In this document: positions 52,103-61,259 of the stretch, piece after piece
Numbering within the stretch: the stretch's first letter is position 1
Layout of the letters: every line of letters starts with the position of its first letter
NCBI RefSeq assembly: GCF_002614725.1
Contig: NZ_MRZN01000013.1
Location: 1-64,000 of the forward strand
From: Staphylococcus edaphicus
GTDB taxonomy: Bacteria > Bacillota > Bacilli > Staphylococcales > Staphylococcaceae
DNA: 64,000 bases
Reading direction: 5' to 3'
Made by a program: the position numbers and the translations under genes
The notes under the pieces: model-generated
Seen by the model: the letters and a program-made list of their open reading frames with translations, nothing else
What the model was told of the DNA's origin: nothing
Databases searched by the model: none

Positions 52103-52915
52103 TTATGCTTTGATTTCTAAAGTTAATATGAAAGTGATACCACTTTTCTCACTTATTCTAAGGGATTTTTCACCATCTTGGTCTAATGATTGATAAGGAA
52201 TGCCAATGGATTCTAATTGCTGTAAAGCGTTTTGGAATTGCTTTTTAGATTCGGTAGCAAATTCAATTTGTTCAACGATTCCATGTTCTGGCATTTTAAT
52301 TTCATCAGAGGACGCAAATAAATGCAATTCTCCACCTAAACCGCCTTCTCCAACGCGAAATACTTGTACTTTATAATCAGCATCTGGATGTGGTGCATAT
52401 TCAGCAAAGTGTGTTAAACCGAAGACTTTAACTAATATTGATTGTGTTAATAATAATTCGTTGACCTTAAGTAACACAGGACCCAATCCTTGTATTTGAT
52501 GTAGTGGGTTAACAGTACTATCAAATGTAGGCATACCTAATGGCGCCCCAATATTATGTTCGTTTGAATAAATATTGAAGGATTGATTATTATGATCTTT
52601 AAATTCAAAATATTTATGCCCATTTAAATCTGTAATGTCACTATGTTCAATTTGATGATGATTCAAAATGCTTATATATTCATCTAGACCTTCATCACTT
52701 GGAATTCTTAGTCCAATAGATTCAATATGATTATCATTATTTTGGTACTTTGGAATTTCTACAAAATGAATACGGGTACCAGAACTTAGTTCAGCATCGC
52801 CAAAACGTAACGCATTGCCTTTATCAGCAACATTTAATCCAAGTATGTCTTTAAATAAAGTTTTAGTTTTTTCTAAATTATCTGTCCCTGTTGTTACACT
52901 TCTTAGACCATTCAT
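52103..52915 (-). CDS. VOC (glyoxalase/dioxygenase fold) family protein
   Basis: A 270-aa protein with two VOC modules (about residues 1-115 and 135-268). The first begins GLRSVTTGTDNLEKTKTLFKDILGL, a typical glyoxalase opening; the second holds LLKVNELLLTQSILVKVFGLTHF. Possible metal ligands include His and Glu in GELHLFAS and EQIEFA, but the set is not complete enough to name a reaction. ATG 52915 (MNGLRSV) follows AAGGGG; an upstream ATG is weaker. Confidence 0.8.
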   Translation of the reverse strand: MNGLRSVTTGTDNLEKTKTLFKDILGLNVADKGNALRFGDAELSSGTRIHFVEIPKYQNNDNHIESIGLRIPSDEGLDEYISILNHHQIEHSDITDLNGHKYFEFKDHNNQSFNIYSNEHNIGAPLGMPTFDSTVNPLHQIQGLGPVLLKVNELLLTQSILVKVFGLTHFAEYAPHPDADYKVQVFRVGEGGLGGELHLFASSDEIKMPEHGIVEQIEFATESKKQFQNALQQLESIGIPYQSLDQDGEKSLRISEKSGITFILTLEIKA

Positions 52916-53123
52916 TAAATTAACCCCTTTATTTATCACTTTTCAATTTATTATAACGCATTTTCAATATGATTTATACGATGAAGTTTGTCAGTAAAGT
53001 CCATTTTATGAAATTTCAAGATTATACATTGGACCTTTTGGAAATATGTATTACTATAGGTATATAGGATATTAAAACATTTCTTACACGTAGAATATAA
53101 CAAATTAATATAGGAGGTATAAG

Positions 53124-53324
53124 ATGACTAGTATATGGGTTGTATTTGGAATAACGGTACTTATTGCAGTGTATTCTGGCATTACTTTCTTTTTCAATTT
53201 AAATAGTAAAGCTAAGCAAAAAAAAGCTAACGATAAAAGTGTTAAAAAGAATAATATATACGGTATAGTCTTTTTAGTCTTTTTAATTTTGGCCATTATA
53301 GAACTTTTTGTATATATAGCATAA
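53124..53324 (+). CDS. Small two-helix membrane protein
   Basis: A 66-aa protein with a helix at about residues 4-24, a basic middle (KAKQKKANDKSVKKN), and a second helix at 45-65. TAGGAGG lies eight bases before the ATG. No family recognised. It stands alone between convergent and divergent neighbours. Confidence 0.65.
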   Translation: MTSIWVVFGITVLIAVYSGITFFFNLNSKAKQKKANDKSVKKNNIYGIVFLVFLILAIIELFVYIA

Positions 53325-53391
53325 ATAGTTTATTATTATAAAGCCCAAAATCTATGTTTCTGATTGACAAGCCTTATGCAAATAATAAAAA

Positions 53392-53418
53392 CTAGACCAT
53401 CAACTTCAGATGGTCTAG
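53392..53418. terminator. Bidirectional terminator
   Basis: Perfect 10-bp arms CTAGACCATC and GATGGTCTAG with T-runs on both strands. It ends the ABC transporter operon on the minus strand and may end the small plus-strand gene. Confidence 0.85.
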
Positions 53419-53422
53419 CTTA

Positions 53423-54121
53423 TTATTTTTTATATAAGATAGTTAAAAAATAATAAGCTATTGATATGTATGTGAATGATAGTAAAACTATTGTGAGAAA
53501 ATTGGTATTATTAATCACCAATGAATCTTCTGTTAAACTAGATAATAAATTATTAATAGGAGGTAAAATCCATAAAATCCATTTTAAAAATGGTGAAACC
53601 TCCACTAATTGAGATTTAATCATTGAGACTATTAAAAATAAAATAGTAATCAACCACCAGTAAGATTTGTAAAAAAGCCCCGTGTTTGCTACATAGCTTC
53701 CTAATAAAATACCGAAATTTCCCATAAGAAAGTGAGTAGTGAACCCTATTAAAAATAGGTTGATTGTCATAGGTTTATCGAAACTCCCAATTAATATTGG
53801 ATAAAGTAAAGCAATAGTAAGTAATATTAAGCTAATGAAATGTATGTATATCATTTTCAATAATAAGTATTTAATTTTTGAAGACAGCTGAATATAAAAT
53901 ATATGTCTTTCATTAATAGAATCATCTTTGAATATCACAATAGTAATCCATGTTGAAATAAGATACAAACCTACTGAAGTTGAGCCATAACTAGATAAAA
54001 TAGGTATATCAGTGTATATATAAATACCAATCACCCACATTAAATATAAAAATACAGGTGCAACAAATTGAAAAGATTTAATAAATTTTAAATTTTCATA
54101 CTTCAAAAATGTAAGTAACAT
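53423..54121 (-). CDS. ABC transporter permease (ABC-2-like)
   Basis: A 232-aa polytopic protein with about six helices and few charged residues. The layout, and the ATPase gene 1 bp upstream, indicate an exporter or self-immunity permease. I see no family-specific motif. AAAGGACG lies in the end of the ATPase gene. Base composition is very AT-rich, like the rest of this accessory block. Confidence 0.72.
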   Translation of the reverse strand: MLLTFLKYENLKFIKSFQFVAPVFLYLMWVIGIYIYTDIPILSSYGSTSVGLYLISTWITIVIFKDDSINERHIFYIQLSSKIKYLLLKMIYIHFISLILLTIALLYPILIGSFDKPMTINLFLIGFTTHFLMGNFGILLGSYVANTGLFYKSYWWLITILFLIVSMIKSQLVEVSPFLKWILWILPPINNLLSSLTEDSLVINNTNFLTIVLLSFTYISIAYYFLTILYKK

Positions 54122-54122
54122 G

Positions 54123-54929
54123 TTATTCGTCCTTTACTTCTAGTATTTTGAAATTATGCTTAATTAAGTCACTCAATATGTTATTAGTATCAGAACGCGC
54201 TATATATAATTTTATCGAATTATTATTAATGATATTTTTGTTATAAACTTTTTGTTCTACTGTAGTAGGGAAAGTATTCGGTGTAGTTTCGGTTCTTAAC
54301 ACAGTAATAGATTTCAATAAAGGTTTTGTATGATTATTTGTGAAATTTCCATTTTGTAGATTGACTTCGTGAGTTATAAACGATTGAAAGCTATCATTTT
54401 CATGAGAAGTTAAAATAATCGTTTTTGACTTTGATAAATCTTTTAACAAAATAATAAATCGATTGATTGCTAGTTTATCTAAACCAGAAAATGGTTCATC
54501 AAAGATTAATATATCTCCATTTTTTAAAAGTGCTTGAATAATATTAATTTTTTGAAGGATTCCTTTTGACAGTTGATTTAATTTATCTTTTTCAAATGAA
54601 GTTAAATTGAATAATTTACTATAATATTTCCAATTTAGTCCATTGTCTTTATTTAAGTTTTGTATTGTCTCTAAAAACGTATGGACTTTGATGTTTAAAT
54701 TGTCAGGAAATTTATCGGGAGCATAGCAAATACGACCATTAACTTGAATGTTTCCTTTGCTGGGGTGAATTAATTTTGCTATTAATTTTAAAGTAATACT
54801 CTTTCCTATACCATTAGCACCACTGATTAACGTTATAGAATTTTTCGGTATCTCAACAGACAGATTATCAACTATTGCTTTGTTATTAATTTTTAAAGAA
54901 ACATTTTTTACATTAACTGCTATACTCAC
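54123..54929 (-). CDS. ABC transporter ATP-binding protein
   Basis: A 268-aa ATPase from a GTG start behind GAAGGGA. Walker A SGANGIGKS (about residue 36), signature variant LSKGILQK in place of LSGGQ, Walker B ILIFDEPFSGLD, and H-loop LTSHENDSF. The C-terminal 65 residues are an extra domain unlike simple importers. It pairs with the permease; members of this size often export peptides or give self-protection. Substrate not known. Confidence 0.82.
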   Translation of the reverse strand: MSIAVNVKNVSLKINNKAIVDNLSVEIPKNSITLISGANGIGKSITLKLIAKLIHPSKGNIQVNGRICYAPDKFPDNLNIKVHTFLETIQNLNKDNGLNWKYYSKLFNLTSFEKDKLNQLSKGILQKINIIQALLKNGDILIFDEPFSGLDKLAINRFIILLKDLSKSKTIILTSHENDSFQSFITHEVNLQNGNFTNNHTKPLLKSITVLRTETTPNTFPTTVEQKVYNKNIINNNSIKLYIARSDTNNILSDLIKHNFKILEVKDE

Positions 54930-54945
54930 ACGTACGCTTCCCTTC

Positions 54946-55512
54946 TTAGTATGTTTGTTTACTATAAATTAATTGCACAACACCACTTTTATAAGTGTGA
55001 GTTTGTGTGTGAGATAGATTAAGTCTTTCAGAAATATTTTCGAAAAGTGGTTTTCCTTTACCTAAAATAACAGGATGTACTGATAAGCGATATTCATCAA
55101 TGAGATTGTGTTTGATAAGTGAGGTAATAATACGAGCGCCGCCATATAACCAAATATCCTTTTGGTGATATGATTTGATTTCGTTGATCGTAGCAACTAT
55201 ATCTATAGGATTAATAAATTGTGTGTTACTGTTATTGGAATATGTTTGATGCGTAAACACATATTTATTTTTGCTGTGAATGTTTTGCCACATCATTTTA
55301 TCGTCATTATCTGATTCAGCGTCATTAGGTGCGTATGTTCCCCAAAGGTCATAGCTTTTACGACCATATATAATAGCATCGATTTGATTTAAAAAATTAT
55401 TAAAATTCATTTCAGGATCCATGATACACCAATCTATCTCTCCATTTGGTCCTTCAATAAATCCGTCTAAAGAAACAGCTAAATCCAATATCACTTTAGG
55501 AATATTTTTCAT
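54946..55512 (-). CDS. RibD C-terminal/DHFR-like reductase
   Basis: A 188-aa protein of the YyaP/YwjB group with the DHFR fold. Typical segments: LDLAVSLDGFIEGPNGEIDW, IYGRKSYDLWG, YVFTHQ and IWLYGGARIITSLIKHNLIDEYRLSVHPVILGKGKPLF. Riboflavin synthesis genes are absent, so it is probably a stand-alone NADPH-dependent reductase, often found in accessory DNA. AAGAGG ribosome site. It is the first gene of an operon with the ABC pair, 16 bp before the ATPase. Confidence 0.85.
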   Translation of the reverse strand: MKNIPKVILDLAVSLDGFIEGPNGEIDWCIMDPEMNFNNFLNQIDAIIYGRKSYDLWGTYAPNDAESDNDDKMMWQNIHSKNKYVFTHQTYSNNSNTQFINPIDIVATINEIKSYHQKDIWLYGGARIITSLIKHNLIDEYRLSVHPVILGKGKPLFENISERLNLSHTQTHTYKSGVVQLIYSKQTY

Positions 55513-55623
55513 ACAAACAACCTCTTTTCTATCATATTATACTCAGTGTATTGAAGTATGATTGAAATATCAATTAAATGTTTTATTTATTAATCTGTCT
55601 AGTAAAAGTTATTAATAAATAAT

Positions 55624-55661
55624 AAAAACTAATCGTACTTAAAACGATACGATCAGTTTTT
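55624..55661. terminator. Terminator after the dehydro-sugar cassette
   Basis: Arms AAAAACTAATCGTA and TACGATCAGTTTTT with one mismatch, T-rich both ways. Ends the minus-strand cassette. Confidence 0.82.
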
Positions 55662-55674
55662 ATTGCTTGATATA

Positions 55675-56682
55675 CTAAATGTTATTAAATTGAACAGTTT
55701 GATTTGATTCTGATGATTTTTGGATGGCATCAATCATAGCAATCGAAGGAAGTGCATCTTTTGGATGAATATATTGGTCACTGTCATTATTAATGCATGT
55801 ATAAAACGCATTAATTAATTTTCTGTGACTCGGTCCATAATAAGTTTTGCTACTAGTCATTTTTTCATCTTCCGCAATTTTTACTTTATAACCATCTTCA
55901 TTTACTCGGGTAAGTATATTATCTTTGATCGTAAACTTTTCATTTTCAAAAATAATTTGTAATTCAACAGTTGAATTTCCGAAATTTGCATTTGTAGCAA
56001 AGAACATGCCATTTGCTTTATTGTCAAACTTGATATGTGCTGAAGCAGTATCTTCAACTTCAATATCGTAATCTAATAATTGTGATACAGTTCCCTTAAT
56101 TGATGCGATTTTCCCACATAATACTTGCATCAAATCAAGCGTATGGATGGATTGATTAATTAGGACCCCGCCGCCTGCAGTTGACATTTTACCGCGCCAC
56201 GGTTTGTCTTTATAGTAAGATTCAGGTCTAAACCACGTAACTAATCCTTTTACACCAATCACTTCTCCGTAAGTCTTACTTTCGACAACTTTTTGCAATG
56301 TTTGAAAAGTATCATTGTATCTATTTTGGAAACATATACCAATTTTAACGTTTGGATGTTTATGTTGAAGTTTTACAAGTTCAAGCCCTTCTTTTGCATT
56401 TATAGCTAATGGTTTCTCTTGTAAGACGTTAATACCATTTTCTACACATGTTTTTGTAGCTGAAACGTGTAAATAATGTGGTAAACATATATGGACACAG
56501 TCCAATGTTTCAGAACCTATCATCTTATCCAAATCATGATAATAATTCACATGTGGCATGCCTTTGCCCAACAATTCATTTTTATCACAAATAGCTACTA
56601 ATTGAGCCATAGAGCTGTTTTGAATCGCTTGTATATGAACTTTTGAGATATCCCCTAGTCCAACTAAACCTACATTAAGCAT
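55675..56682 (-). CDS. Gfo/Idh/MocA oxidoreductase 1
   Basis: A 335-aa NAD(P)-dependent sugar dehydrogenase. Rossmann start VGLVGLGDISKVHIQAI, the conserved Lys-Pro in QEKPLAINAKEG (about residue 95), and catalytic Asp/His in INQSIHTLDLM (about 180). The C-terminal beta-sheet domain has the usual substrate-binding fold. It lies 31 bp after a second Gfo/Idh gene; two such enzymes can oxidise and re-reduce a sugar ring carbon. Substrate unknown. Confidence 0.85.
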   Translation of the reverse strand: MLNVGLVGLGDISKVHIQAIQNSSMAQLVAICDKNELLGKGMPHVNYYHDLDKMIGSETLDCVHICLPHYLHVSATKTCVENGINVLQEKPLAINAKEGLELVKLQHKHPNVKIGICFQNRYNDTFQTLQKVVESKTYGEVIGVKGLVTWFRPESYYKDKPWRGKMSTAGGGVLINQSIHTLDLMQVLCGKIASIKGTVSQLLDYDIEVEDTASAHIKFDNKANGMFFATNANFGNSTVELQIIFENEKFTIKDNILTRVNEDGYKVKIAEDEKMTSSKTYYGPSHRKLINAFYTCINNDSDQYIHPKDALPSIAMIDAIQKSSESNQTVQFNNI

Positions 56683-56713
56683 TTGACCATCTCCAATGAT
56701 TGCATGTTTTGAC

Positions 56714-57862
56714 CTAATTTATTTCCGAATTGATTTTTTCTTGTAAGGCAGCTTTAAATACTTCAGGGTCTACAGGAAGCGAAACGGCTTCACCTAACCA
56801 ACTAGATAGATACATTGCATTAACAAAGTTTACGCCATTGATACCATCGCTACCAGGTGCAATGAGTGGCGTGCCATCTAAGATATTGGCTGTAAAGTTT
56901 TCTAAGACATTAATATGTTGTTCGCCCCAAACGCTTTCAAATTCAAACGATTCTTCATTATATATTTCGCCCATACCATTCCCTTTGAATAGCTCAGCTA
57001 CTTGTTCCCAAGTCATTGTTTGATTCATTTCTGTTTCTGATTTATTTAAGCGTTTTAATGTAATTTTTTTACTATCCTCAACTAAAATTTTCCCTTTATC
57101 ACCAGTGATTTCTAAGCGATCTGTGCCAATGATGTCATGTGTACATGTAATAAATACACCTGTTGCTCCATTACCATAATCTAGTACAGTAGTCACATCA
57201 TCATCGACGTTTAAGTCTCTTTGATAACCATATTTTACATTTGCATAGACTTTTTCAGGTAAACCACAAAGCCATTGCAGTAAATCAATTTGATGAGGGG
57301 CTTGGTTTACTAATACACCACCACCTTCTCCTTGCCATGTTGCTCTCCACGAACTTTGATCATAATACGCTTGTGGGCGCCACCATGTAGTTATAATCCA
57401 GTTTGTACGACGAATTTCACCTATTTCGCCATCGTCGATTAATGATTTTACTTTTTGATAAAGTGGATTTGTTCGTTGATTGAAAAATATACCAAATGTT
57501 AATTCAGGTTTTGAAGCGGCTAAATCACTAATTTCTTTTACTTTTTCTGCGTAAATATCGCCTGGTTTTTCCAATAGTGCATGAATATCTCTAGACAAGG
57601 CTTCTTTTCCAATTTCAGTGTGTAAATAGTGTGGAACTGTTGTTACGATAGCATCAACATCTCCGCTTTCCAACAAATCAATATAATGTTCATAAAATGG
57701 TACGTTAGGATATTTTTCAGCAGCAAGTGTTTTTTTCTCTGGATCAATATCACAAATTGCACCAATTTCTAAGTTTGCTACTTTACCCTCATTAATAAAA
57801 GCTGCATAAGTTCCGCCTTGTGCGCCTAATCCGATAATACCTAAACGAACTTTGTTCATCAC
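56714..57862 (-). CDS. Gfo/Idh/MocA oxidoreductase 2
   Basis: A 382-aa enzyme starting MNKVRLGIIGLGAQGG. The Lys-Pro is in LLEKPGDIYAEKV; the block WWRPQAYYDQSSWRATWQGEGGG and VNQAPHQIDLLQWLCG (His and Asp near residue 185) mark members acting on glycosides and inositols rather than glucose-fructose oxidoreductase. It overlaps the upstream isomerase gene by 4 bp, implying coupling. The pairing of dehydrogenase and isomerase is the core of the cassette. Confidence 0.86.
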   Translation of the reverse strand: MMNKVRLGIIGLGAQGGTYAAFINEGKVANLEIGAICDIDPEKKTLAAEKYPNVPFYEHYIDLLESGDVDAIVTTVPHYLHTEIGKEALSRDIHALLEKPGDIYAEKVKEISDLAASKPELTFGIFFNQRTNPLYQKVKSLIDDGEIGEIRRTNWIITTWWRPQAYYDQSSWRATWQGEGGGVLVNQAPHQIDLLQWLCGLPEKVYANVKYGYQRDLNVDDDVTTVLDYGNGATGVFITCTHDIIGTDRLEITGDKGKILVEDSKKITLKRLNKSETEMNQTMTWEQVAELFKGNGMGEIYNEESFEFESVWGEQHINVLENFTANILDGTPLIAPGSDGINGVNFVNAMYLSSWLGEAVSLPVDPEVFKAALQEKINSEIN

Positions 57863-58749
57863 ATATTCTCCTTTTGCTCAATATTTTTCAAAATATCTAA
57901 AAGTGCTTCATATTGCATTTGATAGCCCTCTGCACCATTTTTGGCAGCAGTATTTTGAATTGTTTCTGTTGCATGTTCTAATTCCAAATCTTTGATAGCA
58001 TCAAAAACGACAAGGTGTGGTTCTAAAGTTAAGAAACCTTGATAACCTCCATTAATTGCTTGTGTTAGAATAGACTCTATTTGGCCATCGCCCGTACCAC
58101 ACACAACATTGATACTATCTTCATAAACAGCATCTTTAATGTGTATGTATTCAATATAAGGCAATAAGAGTTCATAACTCATTTGTGTATCTTCACCACA
58201 TTGCACAAAATTAGCAAAGTCAAAGATAGCTCTGAAATTTTCTGAACCTACTTTATCAAGAATGACCTTACAACGACGTGCCAAATCACCAAAAATATCT
58301 TTTTCATTTTCATGTAATAAAATTATATTATGTTGTTCTGCTATTTCTGTAAATTGCTTTAATTTAGAAATGACATCTGTTTCGTAATCGTCAAAATGTT
58401 CATCTTTTGGAATATAAAAGCTGAAAATTCTTATATATTTACATTTCAGTTCATTTGCAATTTCACACATTGTTTTTAATGTAGCTAATTGTTCATTAAA
58501 AGCCACTTCATCTTGAATATAAATTTTACCTATAGGTGATCCAATTGATGAAACTTGAATGTTCCATTTTCTTAATTTTGGTAAGACATCTGTTCTGATT
58601 TTCTCTACCGTAAATTTACCGATGTTTTCGCCATCGATGCCGCGTAAAGAGATAAAATGCATACCTAGGTCATGGACTGTTTGTAACTGTGTTTCTAAAT
58701 CAGATGATATTTCATCAGAAAATCCTGAGATTGCAATATTTTTTAACAA
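57859..58749 (-). CDS. Sugar phosphate isomerase/epimerase-type TIM barrel A
   Basis: A 296-aa AP-endonuclease-2-like TIM barrel. Metal ligands are placed in LLHENEKDIFG (Glu), AIFDFANFVQ (Asp), IHIKDAV (His) and LTLEPH (Glu near 245), the set used by IolE/xylose-isomerase-like enzymes. The start is TTG behind AAAGGAGGAAAGC. A cre-like palindrome lies upstream. Likely partner of the dehydrogenase encoded just downstream. Confidence 0.83.
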   Translation of the reverse strand: MLKNIAISGFSDEISSDLETQLQTVHDLGMHFISLRGIDGENIGKFTVEKIRTDVLPKLRKWNIQVSSIGSPIGKIYIQDEVAFNEQLATLKTMCEIANELKCKYIRIFSFYIPKDEHFDDYETDVISKLKQFTEIAEQHNIILLHENEKDIFGDLARRCKVILDKVGSENFRAIFDFANFVQCGEDTQMSYELLLPYIEYIHIKDAVYEDSINVVCGTGDGQIESILTQAINGGYQGFLTLEPHLVVFDAIKDLELEHATETIQNTAAKNGAEGYQMQYEALLDILKNIEQKENM

Positions 58750-58778
58750 AAGCTTTCCTCCTTTATAATATAGATTCT

Positions 58779-58802
58779 CGATTTGTAAACGTTTCCAAAT
58801 CG
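58779..58802. promoter_or_regulatory. 24-bp palindrome containing a cre-like site
   Basis: TGTAAACGTTTCCA (58784-58797) matches the CcpA cre consensus TGWNANCGNTNWCA with one mismatch. It sits inside a 24-bp near-perfect palindrome broken at one base pair only. Lies 30 bp before the TIM barrel A start and after TIM barrel B, so it could serve CcpA or a LacI-type repressor. Confidence 0.7.
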
Positions 58803-58833
58803 TTGTATAAGATATTCCACTGCAAACTATATA

Positions 58834-59700
58834 TTAAAACCAACTTTTATAACCTAACGTTAATAAATGATCCCGACTCGTAGTAAGACAGTCATAAGGG
58901 TCAGCGCCATATAATTCATCCTGTTCTACAAAGAAATACTCACTGCCACTTTTTCTGCCTACATCTATAATTTCTTTCAATGGTAATGTACCTTCACCCA
59001 GTTCAGCGAATTGTGTAATCATATGTAGCATATAATAGAGTTTTTCATGACCTTCTCCAGGATACTGATTCATATCAATTTCACCAACTCGGTAGTCTTT
59101 GAGGTGAATTGCACGAATTCTATTTGCATAATTAGGTATAACTTCAATTGGATTTAAACCAGCACGCCATATCCAATGCACATCTAATTCAAAACCTAAG
59201 TGTTTTGTGTGATCTCGCATTAAATCCAACATAAATTGTCCTTCATAACGGACAAATTCTAAATTATGTGCATGATAATAAAGGTCAATGCCTTCTTCTT
59301 TCAACCGTGTCGCATACTCATCACAGATTTTGGCAAAATTCAAAGTCTTTTCCTTAGAACCCATATAATTCATTGGTAACATACCAATTCTTAATATCGT
59401 ACAATCTACGGCTTTACAATCTGACACAATTTTTTCAAAATCATTTTGTAAGGTGTCTCCAGGATATTTTTGTTCGTCTGATATATCTTCAACACCACAA
59501 GACATAGAAGCAATATTTATTCCGAAGTCATTAATAGCTCTTTGCATTTCAGCAATATGATGTGTTGTCATTTCAATTTGTGAAACTTCTACCGCATTGT
59601 ATCCCAAATCATTTAATTTTTGTAAAACTGTATAGATTCCTTCTTCTTCTACTTTCTGTTTAAGCATCATCATTTGTACACCAATTTGAGGTTTGGTCAA
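58834..59700 (-). CDS. Sugar phosphate isomerase/epimerase-type TIM barrel B
   Basis: A 288-aa TIM barrel starting TTG (MTKPQIGVQMMMLKQKV) behind AAAGGATG. Likely ligand segments: LYYHAHNLEF (about 145), GFELDVHWIWRAG (Asp and His), AIHLKDYRVG and YFFVEQDEL (Glu near 262). This is close to inosose dehydratase/sugar epimerase layouts, but without iol genes around. It is first on the minus strand, divergent from the AraC gene, so it is likely under that regulator. Confidence 0.83.
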   Translation of the reverse strand: MTKPQIGVQMMMLKQKVEEEGIYTVLQKLNDLGYNAVEVSQIEMTTHHIAEMQRAINDFGINIASMSCGVEDISDEQKYPGDTLQNDFEKIVSDCKAVDCTILRIGMLPMNYMGSKEKTLNFAKICDEYATRLKEEGIDLYYHAHNLEFVRYEGQFMLDLMRDHTKHLGFELDVHWIWRAGLNPIEVIPNYANRIRAIHLKDYRVGEIDMNQYPGEGHEKLYYMLHMITQFAELGEGTLPLKEIIDVGRKSGSEYFFVEQDELYGADPYDCLTTSRDHLLTLGYKSWF

Positions 59701-59822
59701 CAGAAATCATCCTTTCATAATTAATTTCTATAAGTGGTATAATATAATTATAATTTATGTGAAAATTAACAACATTGTAAAAACTTGAAAAAAGATTGTT
59801 TTTTGAGTTGGAGGGATTCTGA

Positions 59823-60692
59823 TTGCTAGAAGAAAAAGAACTGAAATTTAAATTTGACTCGATTTCGCTACCATTTGAGGGAGAATACACAGCTTGGCAT
59901 AAAATAAGTGATGGCCATTTTGGGAATGAATTACACTATCACGATCACTATGAAATATTTTTTTCATTATCTGGGGACTTGCTTTATACAATTGAAGGCA
60001 GAAAATATCAACTAGATGTTGGTTCAATGCTTATCATCGCTCCATATGAATTTCATCAATTAAATGAACAAATGGATGGACATGCAGAACGCATCGGTTT
60101 GCGTTTTGATGCGCAATTACTAGAAAGATTATCTAAAAATACGATTGATTTAGCGCAATGTTTTAATACGCAATCTTCGAAATTCAAAAATTTATTACAA
60201 TGCTCTGAATCACAAAAAAGAGAATTATACTATTTATTGCAAGGATTATTAAATGAACAAGATAGTCAAAAATTCGGAAAAGTATTGGCAGAAGAAGCGA
60301 TATTAACTCAATTTTTTATATTATTAAATAGAGTGTCTATTGAAAATGAAACACGAACAGATGATGATCCAGAAGCACAACTCGTACGACAAGTATTAGA
60401 TTATATGGAATTACATTACGCCGATCCAATCTCATTAGAGGATCTTGAGAAGAAATTTTTTGTCAGTCGTTATAAAATAACACAACATTTTACACGTTTA
60501 GTCGGTTATCCGCCGTATCGATATTTATTGCATAAACGTCTTCAAAATGCACAAAGAATGTTAAAAAATGGTCACAATCCACAACAAGTTGCAATGCAAT
60601 GTGGTTTTACCGATTATTCTAACTTTTATAGAAGGTTTAAAACATTTTATGGTTGCAGTCCGAGTAGCTATTTTAAACAACATTTAACGTGA
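59823..60692 (+). CDS. AraC family transcription regulator
   Basis: A 289-aa regulator with TTG start behind GGAGGGA. The N-terminal cupin-like sensing domain holds HYHDHYEIFFSLSG (about residues 38-51), and the C-terminal 100 residues carry two HTH motifs: ISLEDLEKKFFVSRYKITQHF and NPQQVAMQCGFTDYSNFYRRFK, ending GCSPSSY. The cassette genes start 123 bp away on the other strand, an ordinary layout for activation by a bound sugar. No transporter is encoded beside it. Confidence 0.88.
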   Translation: MLEEKELKFKFDSISLPFEGEYTAWHKISDGHFGNELHYHDHYEIFFSLSGDLLYTIEGRKYQLDVGSMLIIAPYEFHQLNEQMDGHAERIGLRFDAQLLERLSKNTIDLAQCFNTQSSKFKNLLQCSESQKRELYYLLQGLLNEQDSQKFGKVLAEEAILTQFFILLNRVSIENETRTDDDPEAQLVRQVLDYMELHYADPISLEDLEKKFFVSRYKITQHFTRLVGYPPYRYLLHKRLQNAQRMLKNGHNPQQVAMQCGFTDYSNFYRRFKTFYGCSPSSYFKQHLT

Positions 60693-60760
60693 TCGCATTT
60701 CAAAGTGATTAAGTGGAAATTATGTAAAGTGCGCTTAAAACAATTTCGGAGGGATTAACA

Positions 60761-61210
60761 GTGATTAGACAGTTAATTAATAAAGATGAATTACCAATGA
60801 AATTACTCTTATTGGCAGATCCATCTGAAACATTGATTAAATCATATATAGATAGAAGCATTTGCTTCGTTTATATTAAACGTGAAGTAATCATTGGTAT
60901 TATTGCGTTGATTGAAACGAGACCAAAAACAATAGAAATTGTGAATATTGCAGTAGATGAACTAAATCAACACCAAGGTTATGGAAAGCAATTGCTTAAA
61001 TTTGCAATCAACTATGCAAAGTCAGAAAGATTTCACACGATAGAAATCGGTACTGGTAGCCTTGGTGTAGAACAACTTATGTTATATCAGGCATGTGGGT
61101 TTAGAATGATATCAATCGACAAAGATTTTTTTGTGAGAAATTATGAAGCGCCCATTATGGTTAAAGGTCAACAATTAAAAGATATGGTAAGATTATCACA
61201 ACATATTTAG
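60761..61210 (+). CDS. GNAT family N-acetyltransferase
   Basis: A 149-aa acetyltransferase with GTG start behind GGAGGGAT. The acetyl-CoA pocket is in HQGYGKQLLKFAINYAKS (about residues 69-86), preceded by IEIVNIAVDE and followed by IGTGSLGVEQLMLYQACGFRM. Substrate is not evident. It follows the AraC gene by 68 bp; probably an independent unit. Confidence 0.83.
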   Translation: MIRQLINKDELPMKLLLLADPSETLIKSYIDRSICFVYIKREVIIGIIALIETRPKTIEIVNIAVDELNQHQGYGKQLLKFAINYAKSERFHTIEIGTGSLGVEQLMLYQACGFRMISIDKDFFVRNYEAPIMVKGQQLKDMVRLSQHI

Positions 61211-61259
61211 ATAATTGTCAGTCAAAATAATAAAAAGTAAAAATAAAGTGCGTTACCAG

